DNA of 64,000 nucleotides from Nocardia sp. NBC_01329. Its GTDB lineage: Bacteria > Actinomycetota > Actinomycetes > Mycobacteriales > Mycobacteriaceae. How positions within the stretch are numbered: the stretch's first letter is position 1; each line of letters opens with the position of its first letter. Location of the stretch: NCBI RefSeq assembly GCF_035956715.1, contig NZ_CP108381.1, positions 1,488,001 to 1,552,000 on the forward strand. The letters run 5' to 3'. A program made the translations under genes and the position numbers. Under the pieces are notes generated by a model. It saw only the letters and a list, made by a program, of their open reading frames with translations. It was not told the DNA's origin and made no database searches. This document shows positions 18,510 through 28,336 of this stretch, one piece after another.

Positions 18510-19489
18510 GTACCCGGTTGTCGGCGCGGTTGTCGCGGCTGCTGAACATGGTTCCGTATTTCGTGGCCAATCCTGGGATCAGCGCGGTCGAGGCCGCCGC
18601 GGATCTGGGAGTGACGACCAAACAGTTGATGGCCGATCTGAATCAGCTGTGGATGTGCGGGCTGCCCGGTTACGGTCCCGGTGATCTCATCGATCTGTCC
18701 TTCTCCGAGGAGAGTGTGCAGGTCACGTTCACTGCGGGGATCGAGCGGCCGCTGCGATTGACCTCGATCGAGGCGACGGCGGTGCTGGTGGCGCTGCGTT
18801 CGATCGTCGATCTGCCCGGGATGGTGGATCCGACCGCCGCGCATTCTGCGATCGCGAAACTGGAGTCGGCGATCTCCGGGGCGGCGCCGGCCCGGGTGTC
18901 GGGTGCCGGTCCGGCCGGTGACCCACCTGCGGAGGCACCCGCGGTGGCCACGGTGCGGTCGGCGGTGGCGGCCCGGCGGGCGTTGCGGCTGGAGTATTAC
19001 TCGGCGAGCCGCGATGTGGTGTCGAACCGGGTGGTCGATCCGATTCGTATCGTCGCCGTGGACGACAACAGCTATCTCCAGGCCTGGTGCCGGCAGGCCG
19101 AGGGCGTGCGCCTGTTCCGGTTCGACCGGATCGAATCGGCGGAAGAACTCGACGAGCCGGCCCGCCCGCCGCGTGAGGCGCGCGATGCCGAGGCGGGGCT
19201 GGATCTGTTCCACGACGATCCCGCGGTTCCGCTGGCCCGGTTGCTGATCGCCGCCGATCACGGCTGGGTACTGGACCAGTATCCGATGCACCGGGTAGCG
19301 GTACACGGCGACGGGAGTATCGAGGCGACCATGCGTTTCGCCACATTGGACTGGATGGCCCGGCTGGCGCTCGGCTTCGGTTCCGGGGTGACCGTGCTGG
19401 GCCCGCCCGAACTGGTCGCGGCGGTCCGGGACCGCTCCGAGGCGGCCCTGGCCGCCTACTTGGCCGCAGGACTCGACGAGCCCGCCTGA
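18506..19489 (+). CDS. pafC: WYL-domain regulator PafC
   Basis: Partner of PafB, 327 residues. HTH at residues 1-80 (LSRLLNMVPYFVANPGISAV, AAADLGVTTKQLMADLNQLW), a central WYL domain (ALRLEYYSASRDVVSNRVVD, DDNSYLQAWCRQAEGVRLFR) and a C-terminal WCX domain. GTG 18506 overlaps the pafB stop, so the two are made together. Followed 156 bp later by tatA, as in mycobacteria. Confidence 0.94.
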   Translation: MSTRLSARLSRLLNMVPYFVANPGISAVEAAADLGVTTKQLMADLNQLWMCGLPGYGPGDLIDLSFSEESVQVTFTAGIERPLRLTSIEATAVLVALRSIVDLPGMVDPTAAHSAIAKLESAISGAAPARVSGAGPAGDPPAEAPAVATVRSAVAARRALRLEYYSASRDVVSNRVVDPIRIVAVDDNSYLQAWCRQAEGVRLFRFDRIESAEELDEPARPPREARDAEAGLDLFHDDPAVPLARLLIAADHGWVLDQYPMHRVAVHGDGSIEATMRFATLDWMARLALGFGSGVTVLGPPELVAAVRDRSEAALAAYLAAGLDEPA

Positions 19490-19645
19490 CAACCGGCGGC
19501 CGCTTCTGCGTCTGCTACCACCCGATGTGGCGGTGAACAGCGGTACACCGGCGCGTGACGTGCGGGCATCTGCCCCAGGTTGGGTTCGATGCGGCCGTTG
19601 GGCCGGGTAGCATCGAAAAGACCACAGTCTTGGGAGGTAACCACA

Positions 19646-19900
19646 ATGGGCAGTCTGAGCATCTGGCACTGGCTGATCATCGCGGCGCTGTTCGTGGTGT
19701 TCTTCGGCGCGAAGCGGATGCCCGACGCGGCCCGCAGTCTCGGCCGGTCGCTGCGGATCTTCAAGAGCGAAGTGAGCGAGATGCACAACGACGGCAAGCC
19801 CGCGGGCACCGCCACCGCGCCGCCCGCTCCGGAACTGCCGGCCGGTCGGGAGACGGGTACGCAGGCCTCGGAGACCCGGAGCGAGTCGAAAACGCTCTGA
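19646..19900 (+). CDS. tatA: Sec-independent translocase subunit TatA
   Basis: Forms the protein-conducting assembly of the twin-arginine pathway. 84 residues: one N-terminal transmembrane helix ([18 protein letters not shown]) with the conserved FG hinge, an amphipathic helix ([20 protein letters not shown]), then a loose Pro/Ala/Glu tail. GGGAGG lies 9 bp before ATG 19646; an earlier in-frame start has no ribosome site. Confidence 0.95.
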   Translation: MGSLSIWHWLIIAALFVVFFGAKRMPDAARSLGRSLRIFKSEVSEMHNDGKPAGTATAPPAPELPAGRETGTQASETRSESKTL

Positions 19901-19911
19901 GCTCGTATCCG

Positions 19912-19937
19912 CGGGTCCGGGCGTGTGCCCGGACCCG
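19912..19937 (+). terminator. Hairpin between tatA and tatC
   Basis: Perfect 11-bp arms (19912-19922 and 19927-19937, loop GTGT), 11 bp after tatA. No U tract. It may reduce read-through and raise the TatA:TatC ratio. Confidence 0.55.
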
Positions 19938-20069
19938 GATATGATTGCTGTCGACCCGGCGCTGCCGACCGGGCGCCGGCCGTAGCCCGCGCGGGGGACC
20001 GCCGGTGCACCGGGTAGCGCCGCAGGCCGAGCGGAGCGAGGCACGCTGATACGAGGGCATCCACACACC

Positions 20070-21038
20070 ATGCGAATTCCGTTCGACCCCCGGCGCAGCA
20101 AGCGCCGGACCAACCCCGACGGCACCATGTCCCTGGTCGACCATCTGCGGGAGTTGCGCACCCGGCTGCTGATCTCCCTGGCTGCCGTGCTGGTCACGAC
20201 GATCGTGGGGTTCCTGTGGTACTCGCAGTCGTTCTTCGGGTTGGAGAGCCTCGGCGAGATCCTGCGCGGTCCGTACTGTTCGCTTCCTGATTCCACCCGC
20301 GCCTCGCTGTCTCCGGACGGTGCGTGCCGACTGCTGGCGACCGCCCCGTTCGAGCAGTTCATGCTCCGGTTGAAGGTCGGCCTCACGGCCGGTGTGGTGT
20401 TGGCCTGCCCGGTCTGGCTCTATCAGGCGTGGGCATTCATCACACCGGGTTTGTACCCGAAAGAACGTAAGTACGCGGTCGGCTTCGTGGTGACCGGGTC
20501 GGTGCTGTTCGTGGGTGGTGCGGTGCTGGCCTACTGGGTCATCGCGCACGCATTGAGTTTCCTGCTCAGTATCGGCGACAATGTGCAGATCACCGCCCTG
20601 AGCGGTTCCCAGTACTTCAGTTTCATCATCCAGCTGCTCATCATCTTCGGGGTCAGTTTCGAAACACCGCTGCTGATCATCGGTCTGAACCTGATCGGGG
20701 TGCTGCCCTACGAGAAGCTGAAAGCGTGGCGGCGGGGCATCATCTTCGGCCTGTTCGTCTTCGCTGCGATCGTCACTCCGCAGGACCCGTTCTCGATGCT
20801 CGCGCTGGCGCTCGCGCTGACAGTCCTGTTCGAGTTGGCGGTTCAGTTCTCACGGTTCAACGACCGGCGCCGGGCCAGGATCGAGGAGAAGCAGCTGGCC
20901 GCCCTCGACGATGAGGAAGCATCGCGTATCGAGGCCCCGGGTTCGGTCGGTCGGGCGACCCCGATCCCGTCGGCCGATTCGGTGCCCACCCCGGAGCAGA
21001 CGGGCCGGTCCACCTCCGACTATTCGGACACACTCTGA
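20070..21038 (+). CDS. tatC: Sec-independent translocase subunit TatC
   Basis: Membrane receptor for twin-arginine signal peptides, 322 residues, six transmembrane helices. The N-terminus has the conserved [18 protein letters not shown], and the first periplasmic loop is followed by [20 protein letters not shown]. The segment [20 protein letters not shown] and the late [15 protein letters not shown] loop ([20 protein letters not shown]) are family hallmarks. The C-terminal ~50 residues are charged and variable. Separated from tatA by about 170 bp. Confidence 0.95.
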   Translation: MRIPFDPRRSKRRTNPDGTMSLVDHLRELRTRLLISLAAVLVTTIVGFLWYSQSFFGLESLGEILRGPYCSLPDSTRASLSPDGACRLLATAPFEQFMLRLKVGLTAGVVLACPVWLYQAWAFITPGLYPKERKYAVGFVVTGSVLFVGGAVLAYWVIAHALSFLLSIGDNVQITALSGSQYFSFIIQLLIIFGVSFETPLLIIGLNLIGVLPYEKLKAWRRGIIFGLFVFAAIVTPQDPFSMLALALALTVLFELAVQFSRFNDRRRARIEEKQLAALDDEEASRIEAPGSVGRATPIPSADSVPTPEQTGRSTSDYSDTL

Positions 21039-21107
21039 CGGCTGCCGCGCGGTCCGCGTAATTTATCGGCGCGACTCGTGTCGGATTCCTCGATTAGTCT
21101 CGGAGCC

Positions 21108-23810
21108 GTGACACCGAACGCGTCGCTGACCGCCGAACTGTCCCGGTTCTCCGCCCAGCTGACATTCGAGCTGGACCCTTTCCAGCGCCAGGCCTGTACC
21201 GCCCTGGAGGAGGGGCACGGGGTACTCGTCTGCGCGCCCACCGGCGCCGGGAAGACCGTGGTCGGGGAATTCGCGGTGCATCTGGCGCTGGCCTCCGGCG
21301 GGAAATGCTTCTACACCACACCCATCAAGGCGCTGTCCAACCAGAAGTTCGCCGATCTCACCGAGCGCTATGGGCGGGACCGGGTGGGTCTGCTCACCGG
21401 CGACCAGTCGATCAACTCCGATGCCCCGGTCGTGGTGATGACCACCGAGGTACTGCGGAACATGATCTACGCCTCGTCCGAGGCCCTGCGCTCCCTGTCG
21501 CATGTGGTGATGGACGAGGTCCACTATCTGGCCGATCGGTTCCGGGGCGCGGTCTGGGAGGAAGTGATCCTGCACCTGCCGCCGGAGGTGCGGCTGGTGA
21601 GCCTGTCGGCCACGGTGTCGAATGCCGAGGAGTTCGGCGCCTGGATGGAGACCGTGCGCGGTAATACCGCCGTGGTGGTGGACGAGACCCGGCCGGTGCC
21701 GCTCTGGCAGCACGTGATGGTCGGGCGCCGGATGTTCGACCTGTTCGACAGCGAATCCTCCGATCAGCGAGTGCTGGTCGATTCCGATCTCGTCCGCTAC
21801 ATCAAACAGCGGGAGAACGCCGACCGGATGGAGGGCTGGGGCGGCAGTCCGCGCGGGCGCGGCGGTCCGCGGCGGTTCTTCCGCCCGATGCCGCGGCCCG
21901 AGGTCCTCGCCCGGCTGGACGAGGAAGGCCTGCTACCGGCCATCACGTTCATCTTCAGCCGGGCCGGCTGCGACGGCGCGCTGGCCCAGTGCCTGCGCTC
22001 CGGGCTGGATCTGGGCGGTTCCGCCGATCCGGCCGTGGTCGACGCGATCATCGAGAAGCACACCGGTGAGCTGCCCCGGGCCGACCTCGAGGTGCTCGGG
22101 TACTGGGAGTGGCGCGAGGCACTGCACCGGGGCCTGGCCGCGCATCACGCCGGAATGCTGCCCGCGTTCCGGCACACCGTCGAGGAGCTGTTCGTCAAAG
22201 GACTGGTCCGGGCGGTATTCGCCACCGAGACGCTGGCGCTGGGCATCAATATGCCCGCCCGCACGGTGGTGCTCGAACGACTGGTGAAATTCAACGGTGA
22301 GACGCACGCCGAACTGACTCCCGGTGAGTACACCCAGCTCACCGGCCGGGCGGGGCGGCGCGGTATCGATGTGGAGGGTCACGCGGTCGTCCTGTGGCAG
22401 CCCGAGGTCGATACCAGCGCGGTCGCCGGTCTCGCCTCCACCCGGACCTATCCGCTGCGCAGTTCCTTCAAACCCGGGTACAACATGTCGATCAACCTGA
22501 TCGATCGGCTCGGTACCGAGGAGGCCCGGCTGCTGCTGGAACGTTCCTTCGCCCAATTCCAGGCCGACAGGTCCGTGGTGGGCCTGGTCCGCGGGATCGA
22601 GCGCAATGAAGGTCAGTTGCACAAGCTCGCCACCCAGCTGGGTGGGGAGGGCGGCGACTTCCTGGAGTACTTCGGGCTGCGGGAACGGATCAAGCAGCGG
22701 GAGCGCCGGCTCAACCAGCAGACGCGGACCGATCGCCGGACCGCGGGCGTCGCCGCGCTCACCGAACTGCGTCGCGGCGATGTGGTCGCCATCGGCGCCG
22801 GACGCCGGGCCGGATTGGCCGTGATCCTGGAACCCGACGCCACCCCCGGCGACCCACGGCCGTTGGTACTCACCGAGGACAAATGGGCCGGCCGGGTCTC
22901 GGTCGCCGATTTTCCGATTCCGGCGCAGCCGCTGGGCCGGATGCGGTTGCCGCGCCGGGTCGATCATCGCACCGCGCGTATCCGCCGCGATCTCGCCGCG
23001 GCTCTGCGCAGTACCGGGATCACCGCACCGCACCGGCCCCGCCGCGATAAGCGGGCCGCGGGCGCCGACGATGTCGAACTGTCGGCCTTGCGCCGTGCGA
23101 TGCGTGCTCATCCCGCCCATTCCCGGCCGGATCGTGAACAGCTGGCCCGGATCGGGGAGCGCTACAACCGGGTGGCCCGGGAGACCGAGTCGATGCGGCA
23201 GAAGGTCGCGACCACCACGAACTCGCTGGCCCGCACCTTCGACCGAATCGTCGGCCTGCTGGCGGAACGCGGATTCGTACACGACGGGGAGGTCACCGAG
23301 GACGGGCGGCGGCTGGCAAGGATCTATGCGGAGAGCGATCTGCTCGTCGCCGAATGCCTGCGGCAGGGCCTGTGGCGCGGGTTGGGTCCGGCCGAACTGG
23401 CAGCCGTGGTGTCGGTTCTGGTGTACGAATCGCGTTCGGAGGGCGGCTATCTCGGGGCCACCGGGCCGACCGCGCCGATCCGGCGCGCGGTGGCCGACAC
23501 CATCGCCGAGTGGTCACGGTTGCGCAACGACGAGTCCGAGCACCGGTTGGCGCCCAGCCGCGAGCCCGATGTCGGCTTCGTCGGCGGCATCTACAAATGG
23601 GCACGGGGTGATGCCCTGGCGGATTCGCTGCTGGCGAGCGGCGATCAGGGTACGCCGCTGTCGGCCGGTGATTTCGTGCGCTGGTGCCGGCAGGTGATCG
23701 ATCTGCTCGACCAGATCCACAGCACCGCGGACGACACCGAGGTCGCGGCCACCGCGGCCAAAGCCGTCCGTGCTGTTCGGCGTGGTGTCGTCGCGGTGGA
23801 CGCAGCGTGA
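21108..23810 (+). CDS. helY: DEAD/DEAH-box RNA helicase HelY (Ski2-like)
   Basis: Superfamily 2 Ski2/Mtr4-like helicase, about 900 residues, homologous to the mycobacterial protein at the same place next to tatC. Walker A APTGAGKTVVGEFAVH (residue ~47), DEVH box (VVMDEVHYLADRFRGAVWEE), motif III SATVSNAEEF, motif VI QLTGRAGRRGIDVEGH. The long C-terminal part carries the DSHCT domain (ESDLLVAECLRQGLWRGLGP, then GDFVRWCRQVIDLLDQI). GTG 21108 is preferred for the CGGAG 5-6 bp upstream; GTG 21078 in frame is possible. Substrates are not known. Confidence 0.93.
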   Translation: MTPNASLTAELSRFSAQLTFELDPFQRQACTALEEGHGVLVCAPTGAGKTVVGEFAVHLALASGGKCFYTTPIKALSNQKFADLTERYGRDRVGLLTGDQSINSDAPVVVMTTEVLRNMIYASSEALRSLSHVVMDEVHYLADRFRGAVWEEVILHLPPEVRLVSLSATVSNAEEFGAWMETVRGNTAVVVDETRPVPLWQHVMVGRRMFDLFDSESSDQRVLVDSDLVRYIKQRENADRMEGWGGSPRGRGGPRRFFRPMPRPEVLARLDEEGLLPAITFIFSRAGCDGALAQCLRSGLDLGGSADPAVVDAIIEKHTGELPRADLEVLGYWEWREALHRGLAAHHAGMLPAFRHTVEELFVKGLVRAVFATETLALGINMPARTVVLERLVKFNGETHAELTPGEYTQLTGRAGRRGIDVEGHAVVLWQPEVDTSAVAGLASTRTYPLRSSFKPGYNMSINLIDRLGTEEARLLLERSFAQFQADRSVVGLVRGIERNEGQLHKLATQLGGEGGDFLEYFGLRERIKQRERRLNQQTRTDRRTAGVAALTELRRGDVVAIGAGRRAGLAVILEPDATPGDPRPLVLTEDKWAGRVSVADFPIPAQPLGRMRLPRRVDHRTARIRRDLAAALRSTGITAPHRPRRDKRAAGADDVELSALRRAMRAHPAHSRPDREQLARIGERYNRVARETESMRQKVATTTNSLARTFDRIVGLLAERGFVHDGEVTEDGRRLARIYAESDLLVAECLRQGLWRGLGPAELAAVVSVLVYESRSEGGYLGATGPTAPIRRAVADTIAEWSRLRNDESEHRLAPSREPDVGFVGGIYKWARGDALADSLLASGDQGTPLSAGDFVRWCRQVIDLLDQIHSTADDTEVAATAAKAVRAVRRGVVAVDAA

Positions 23811-23887
23811 GACCATCGATTGTGATTTGATTTCAACCGCACGCGGGGGGCTACCGTGTGTTCGACGAGGCGAGTGGAGGCAACCAG

Positions 23888-24664
23888 ATGAGCGGGCCGT
23901 ACGGACCGAACGACGCCCCGGGCCCCGGGGAGGGACGTAACGATCCCACCCAGGTCTGGGGTGGGCAGCAGCCGCCCGGCGCGGCACCGCAGTGGGGGAA
24001 TCAGCCACCCGCGCAGCCCCCGGTGAATCCGCCCGATCCGCAGCAGGCGCAGCCCACTCAGCAGTGGGGTAACGATCCGGGTGGCCAGCAGTGGCAGCCC
24101 GCGCCGCCGCCTCAGCAGCAGTGGAGCCAGCCGCAACCACAGCCGCAGCAGCCCCAGCCGTGGGGTGAATCCAACCCGCAGCAGTGGGGCCAGCAGCCGC
24201 CGCAGCAGCAGTGGGCCGATCCGAACCAGCAGCAACCGCAGTGGAGCGATCCCAATCAGCAGCAGTGGGGGCAGCAGCAGCAGGCCCAGTCCGGGCAGTG
24301 GGGTCAGCCGAATCAGCAGCAGTGGGCGCCGCAGCAGCAGCCTTCCGGCGGCGGTAAGAAGACCGGGCTCATCATCGGCCTGGCGTTGCTCGCGGTGGTG
24401 ATCGTCGCCGGTGCCGTCGTCGGCCTCCTGACTCTCACCGCCAAGGACCAGCTCGATCAGGCCGCTGTGCAGACCGGTGTCGCGAAGGTCCTGTCGGAGT
24501 CCTACGGCATCGAAGACGTCAAGGACGTCCAGTGCCCCGCAGGCCAGGACGTCGCCGTGGACGCCACTTTCACCTGTGATCTGAAGGTCGGCGGCGAAGC
24601 CAAAACGGTCAATGTCAAGATCACCAAGGACGACGGTACCTACGAAGTCGGCCGCCCCAGCTGA
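23888..24664 (+). CDS. Pro/Gln-rich membrane protein with DUF4333 domain
   Basis: 258 residues, counterpart of mycobacterial Rv2091c by position. Residues 1-155 are low-complexity Pro/Gln/Trp with tandem units of the form DPNQQQ-W and QPNQQQWAP. One transmembrane helix (TGLIIGLALLAVVIVAGAVV) follows, and then an extracytoplasmic DUF4333 domain with two Cys (VQCPAGQDVAV, FTCDLKVGGEAKTVNVKI). The start at 23888 has GGAGG about 8 bp upstream. The topology (cytosolic disordered tail, one helix, small outer domain) is certain; the function is unknown. Confidence 0.88.
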   Translation: MSGPYGPNDAPGPGEGRNDPTQVWGGQQPPGAAPQWGNQPPAQPPVNPPDPQQAQPTQQWGNDPGGQQWQPAPPPQQQWSQPQPQPQQPQPWGESNPQQWGQQPPQQQWADPNQQQPQWSDPNQQQWGQQQQAQSGQWGQPNQQQWAPQQQPSGGGKKTGLIIGLALLAVVIVAGAVVGLLTLTAKDQLDQAAVQTGVAKVLSESYGIEDVKDVQCPAGQDVAVDATFTCDLKVGGEAKTVNVKITKDDGTYEVGRPS

Positions 24665-24682
24665 CTCCGCTGATCGAGAGAC

Positions 24683-24711
24683 CCGCCGGACGCTGCCCTC
24701 CGGCGGTTTTC
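24683..24711 (+). terminator. Intrinsic terminator after the DUF4333 gene
   Basis: 8-bp GC arms (24683-24690 and 24699-24706) followed directly by TTTTCT, 18 bp after the stop. Confidence 0.7.
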
Positions 24712-24873
24712 TGCTGCACGGCCCGCCATGGATCAGGTCGGGTTCGCCGGAGTGGGAGAAGTGGCGGACGGCGATTCAGAACCTTCCAGAGCACCCAGAG
24801 CACACTGGGCCGGTAGGACCCTCCGGACCGCCGTCGAAGGCGACGAACGGCGCGCGAACTGTGTGGTGCCGGA

Positions 24874-25842
24874 TCAGGCGCAGTGTGCGAGCGCGGTGAT
24901 CAGGCGGGCGACCGGGCTCTCCGCGTTGTAGGCCCGGGCCAGGTCCTGCAGGGCGTCGGCGTCGGCGGGAATGGGGTGCAGGATATCGGGCCGGGACAGG
25001 ATGACGTCGGCATCGCGCACCACCCGCACCACCGGTGCCGCGGCGTCCAGATAGTCGGCTGCCGCCCGCAATTTGGCGCGGACCCCTTGGGCGAGGTCCG
25101 CGCCGGGATCGGCGACGGCTGCTCGTAGTGCCTCGAGCGAGCCGAACCGGTCGATCAGGGTGGCGGCGGTTTTCTCGCCGATTCCGGCAGCACCCGGCAG
25201 GCCGTCGGAAGAATCCCCGCGCAGCGTCGCCATATCCGCGTAGGCGGGGCCCGCGTTCTCTTGTGGCACACCGTATTTCGCCGCGACTTCGGCCGGACCG
25301 AACAATTCCGCCTTGGCCAGCCCCCGGCCCGCGTACAACACCCGCACCGGCGGTGCGGGGGTATCGCGTACCAGTTGCAGCAGGTCCCGGTCACCGCTGA
25401 CCACGATCACCGGGTCGGTGCGCTCGGTCGAGGCCAGGGTGCCCAGCACATCGTCGGCTTCCAGGCCCTCCGCGCCGCCGGTGGCGATACCTGCGGCCGC
25501 CAGTACCTCGAGGATCATCTCGACCTGCGGGGTGAGCCGGTCCGGCACTTCCTCGGCGCCCGGTTCGGCCGTGGCGGAGGTGTCGAGGCGGTGGGCCTTG
25601 TAGGTGGGCACCAGGTCCACCCGATACTGCGGCCGCCAATCCAGGTCCAGACACACCACCAGCCGGGCGGGGTGATGCTTGGTGATGAGGGAGGCGACCA
25701 TATCGGTGAACCCGCGCAGCGCGTTCACCGATCGGCCGTCGGACGCGGTGATCTTGTCCGGGATCGCGTAGAAGGCCCGGAACCACAGACTCGCGCCGTC
25801 CAGCAGCAGCAGCGGACGCGGCGTGGATTCGGTCGTAGTCAC
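24874..25842 (-). CDS. 5'-3' exonuclease (Rv2090-like, FEN/Pol I N-terminal type)
   Basis: Free-standing 5' nuclease of 322 residues resembling the N-terminal domain of DNA polymerase I, likely cytosolic and acting on flaps or RNA primers. Metal-binding residues are visible in [30 protein letters not shown] and [12 protein letters not shown]; the helix-hairpin-helix is in [23 protein letters not shown] 25842. It is divergent from pepE, sharing a 71-bp promoter gap. The same neighbour order exists in mycobacteria. Confidence 0.92.
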   Translation of the reverse strand: MTTTESTPRPLLLLDGASLWFRAFYAIPDKITASDGRSVNALRGFTDMVASLITKHHPARLVVCLDLDWRPQYRVDLVPTYKAHRLDTSATAEPGAEEVPDRLTPQVEMILEVLAAAGIATGGAEGLEADDVLGTLASTERTDPVIVVSGDRDLLQLVRDTPAPPVRVLYAGRGLAKAELFGPAEVAAKYGVPQENAGPAYADMATLRGDSSDGLPGAAGIGEKTAATLIDRFGSLEALRAAVADPGADLAQGVRAKLRAAADYLDAAAPVVRVVRDADVILSRPDILHPIPADADALQDLARAYNAESPVARLITALAHCA

Positions 25843-25913
25843 CCGGTGAATCTACAAGGCGCCACCGACGTATCCGATGTGCCGCCCCCTGAGCGCGGGG
25901 TACCTTCGAGATC

Positions 25914-27053
25914 ATGAGCGCGCACACGGAGTCACGGTTCGCGGCGGATGTCTACGGGCAGCGATTGGAGCGGGCGGTGCAGTTGATCCGCGACGCCCAT
26001 CTGGATGCCCTGCTCATCACCCCCGGCCCGGATCTGCGATACCTCATCGGATCGGCGGCCCAATCGTTCGAACGGTTGACCTGTCTGGTGATCACCTCCG
26101 ACAAGGCCACGCCGTCGGTGGTGATCCCGAAACTCGAGGTGTCCGGGCTGCGGGATTCCGCGGTGGACGAACTCGGGTTGCGGGTACTGGACTGGGTGGA
26201 CGGGGTCGATCCGTACCAGCTGGTCCAGTCGGCGCTGCATATCGGCTCCCGCGTAGCAGTGGCCGATTCCATGCCCGCACTGCATCTGCTGCCGCTGGCG
26301 CGTACTTTCAGCGGGCTCCCGGTTTCGGCGACCCCGGTGCTGCGCGAACTGCGCATGACCAAGGACGACGCCGAGATCGAGGCGCTGCGCCGGGCGGGCG
26401 CCGCCATCGATCGGGTGCATGCCCGGATGGGGGAGTTCCTGCGGGTCGGCCGCACCGAGGCCGAGGTCGGCAAGGACATCACCGATGCCATCGTGGCCGA
26501 AGGTCATACCGAGGCGGCGTTCGTGATCGTGGGCAGCGGGCCCAACGGTGCCAACCCGCATCACGAGGTATCCGATCGCCGGATCGACGCCGGTGATGTG
26601 GTGGTCATCGATATCGGCGGGCCGGTGGACCCCGGCTACTACTCCGATTCCACCCGGACCTATGTGCTGGGCGAACCCGATCCGGAGATCGCGGCCCGCT
26701 GCGCGGAACTGGAACGCGCCCAGGCCGCCGCCGTCGCTGCGGTACGTCCCGGTATCCGCGCCGAGGCCGTCGACGCGGCAGCCCGCGAACCACTGGAAGC
26801 CGCCGGGTTCGGGCCTGCGTTCGTGCACCGCACCGGGCACGGTATCGGCCTGTCGGTGCACGAGGAGCCCTATATCGTCGCCGGTAACGAGCTGGAGTTG
26901 CGGCCCGGGATGGCGTTCAGCATCGAACCCGGGATCTATTTCCCGGGCGAGTGGGGCGCCCGGATCGAGGACATCGTGGTCGTCACCGAGGACGGATGTG
27001 TCTCGATGAACGAGCGTCCGCACGGGCTCACCGTCCTCCCGGCCGACGGTTAG
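25914..27053 (+). CDS. pepE: M24 family dipeptidase PepE (Xaa-Pro type)
   Basis: Cytosolic metallopeptidase that cleaves Xaa-Pro or related dipeptides. 379 residues with an N-terminal creatinase-like domain (1-150) and a pita-bread catalytic domain. Metal ligands are visible: Asp in VVVIDIGGPVDPGYYSDSTR (two Asp), His in HRTGHGIGLSVHEEPYI, Glu in FSIEPGIYFPGEWGARIEDI (two Glu). All five are present, so it should be active. Neighbour order matches Rv2089c-Rv2090 of mycobacteria. Confidence 0.93.
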   Translation: MSAHTESRFAADVYGQRLERAVQLIRDAHLDALLITPGPDLRYLIGSAAQSFERLTCLVITSDKATPSVVIPKLEVSGLRDSAVDELGLRVLDWVDGVDPYQLVQSALHIGSRVAVADSMPALHLLPLARTFSGLPVSATPVLRELRMTKDDAEIEALRRAGAAIDRVHARMGEFLRVGRTEAEVGKDITDAIVAEGHTEAAFVIVGSGPNGANPHHEVSDRRIDAGDVVVIDIGGPVDPGYYSDSTRTYVLGEPDPEIAARCAELERAQAAAVAAVRPGIRAEAVDAAAREPLEAAGFGPAFVHRTGHGIGLSVHEEPYIVAGNELELRPGMAFSIEPGIYFPGEWGARIEDIVVVTEDGCVSMNERPHGLTVLPADG

Positions 27054-27083
27054 CGGATTGCGCGCGACCGGTGGCCGACCGGG

Positions 27084-27488
27084 TCAGCCCTCGCGTAACC
27101 GGACCCCGCACAGCACCCGCTGCACCTCGATGGCCAGTACCACCCGGGTCGGGTTCTCCCGCGGCACCCGGTAGCGCTCGGCGTAGCGTCGTTCGGCCTC
27201 CCGCACCGCGGCCGGGTCGTCGAGTACGACGGCCGGGCCCTCGAGGGTGAGCCAGCGGGCGCCGTCCACCTGACCGACCGCGGCATAGCCCGATCGGCGC
27301 ACATTACGGGCCTTGACCGAGGCGCCGTCGGTGATCACCCGGGCCAGACCGGCGCCGGGGTCCCAGGTGAAACCCACCGGCACCACGTGCGGAGTGCCGT
27401 CGGCACGCAGGGTGGTGAGGGTGGCCAGATGCCGTTCGGTGAGGAACTCGACGGCCGCCGGGGACAATTCGACAGTACGCAGCGTCAT
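27084..27488 (-). CDS. F420-dependent FDOR-B protein, Rv2074-like
   Basis: 134-residue split-beta-barrel protein of the PNPOx-like flavin/deazaflavin family. Close to mycobacterial Rv2074, which is described as an F420-dependent biliverdin reductase. Seen: [54 protein letters not shown] and a C-terminal [18 protein letters not shown] 27488 gives the family length; the open frame further upstream is not coding. It is divergent from the SDR gene, the same pairing as Rv2074/Rv2073c. Confidence 0.88.
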   Translation of the reverse strand: MTLRTVELSPAAVEFLTERHLATLTTLRADGTPHVVPVGFTWDPGAGLARVITDGASVKARNVRRSGYAAVGQVDGARWLTLEGPAVVLDDPAAVREAERRYAERYRVPRENPTRVVLAIEVQRVLCGVRLREG

Positions 27489-27571
27489 GGATCGACCGTA
27501 GCGGGCGTCGCACCGGCCTTGCACGTCTCCCGGTTCTCTCCGCCGGTTCGGGCGGATGACAGACTGAGCGC

Positions 27572-28336
27572 ATGGTTGTGCGTCGAACACGAGGGATCGA
27601 CCCGGGCACGGTGCTGGTGCTGGGTGGGCGCAGCGAGATCGGCCTGCAAGTCGCGTTGCGGCTCGCGCCCGGGCGGGCGGTGGTACTGGCCGCGCGGCGC
27701 TGCGAGGATCTGGACTCCGAGACCGCGGCACTGACCGCCGCCGGGGCGACCGCGGTGTATCCGGTGGAATTCGATGCCGACGATACCGCTGGTCATCCCG
27801 CGTTGCTCGGTAAGATCGCGGCCGATTACGGGCCGATCGGGGTCGCGGTACTGGCCTTCGGAGTGCTGGGCGAACAGAGCCGCGCCGAGGACGATCCCGC
27901 CCATGCCCTGGCGGTGGTGCATACCGATTACACCGCCCAGATCAGTGTGCTGACCGTGCTCGCCAACGAAATGCGTGCCCGGGGCAGCGGCCAGTTGGTG
28001 GTGTTCGGTTCGGTGGCGGGGATCCGGGTGCGGCGCGCCAATTATGTCTACGGGTCGGCCAAGGCCGGATTGGACGGTTTCGCCTCCGGTCTGGCCGACG
28101 CGCTACACGGCACCGGTGTACATCTGCTGCTGGCCCGGCCGGGATTCGTGACGGGCCGGATGACCGAGGGGATGAGCCCGGCCCCGTTCTCGAGCACCCC
28201 GGACCAGGTCGCTGCCGCGGTGGTGACCGCACTGGGCCGCCGGACCACGCGCGTGTGGATTCCGGGAATCCTGCGCCCGGTGTTCTTCGGGATGCGCCTG
28301 CTACCCCAGGCCGTCTGGCGGCGGCTGCCGCGGTGA
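27572..28336 (+). CDS. Short-chain dehydrogenase (Rv2073c-like)
   Basis: NAD(P)-dependent oxidoreductase of 254 residues. Cofactor motif [18 protein letters not shown], where the usual TGxxxGIG is GGRSEIG as in the DprE2-like SDR group. Catalytic Ser and YxxxK are in [20 protein letters not shown]. The stop overlaps the cobL GTG as GTGA, so it is translationally coupled to cobL. The mycobacterial homologue also sits next to cobL. A direct part in cobalamin synthesis is not proven. Confidence 0.88.
   Translation: MVVRRTRGIDPGTVLVLGGRSEIGLQVALRLAPGRAVVLAARRCEDLDSETAALTAAGATAVYPVEFDADDTAGHPALLGKIAADYGPIGVAVLAFGVLGEQSRAEDDPAHALAVVHTDYTAQISVLTVLANEMRARGSGQLVVFGSVAGIRVRRANYVYGSAKAGLDGFASGLADALHGTGVHLLLARPGFVTGRMTEGMSPAPFSSTPDQVAAAVVTALGRRTTRVWIPGILRPVFFGMRLLPQAVWRRLPR

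Noticed and set aside
21933..23282. 449-codon minus-strand frame antisense to helY
   Set aside because: No recognisable domain; helY is unambiguous.
24000..24350. CAG/TGG runs as a CRISPR or DNA repeat array
   Set aside because: Units are in frame with a protein and have no unique spacers; they are codon repeats.
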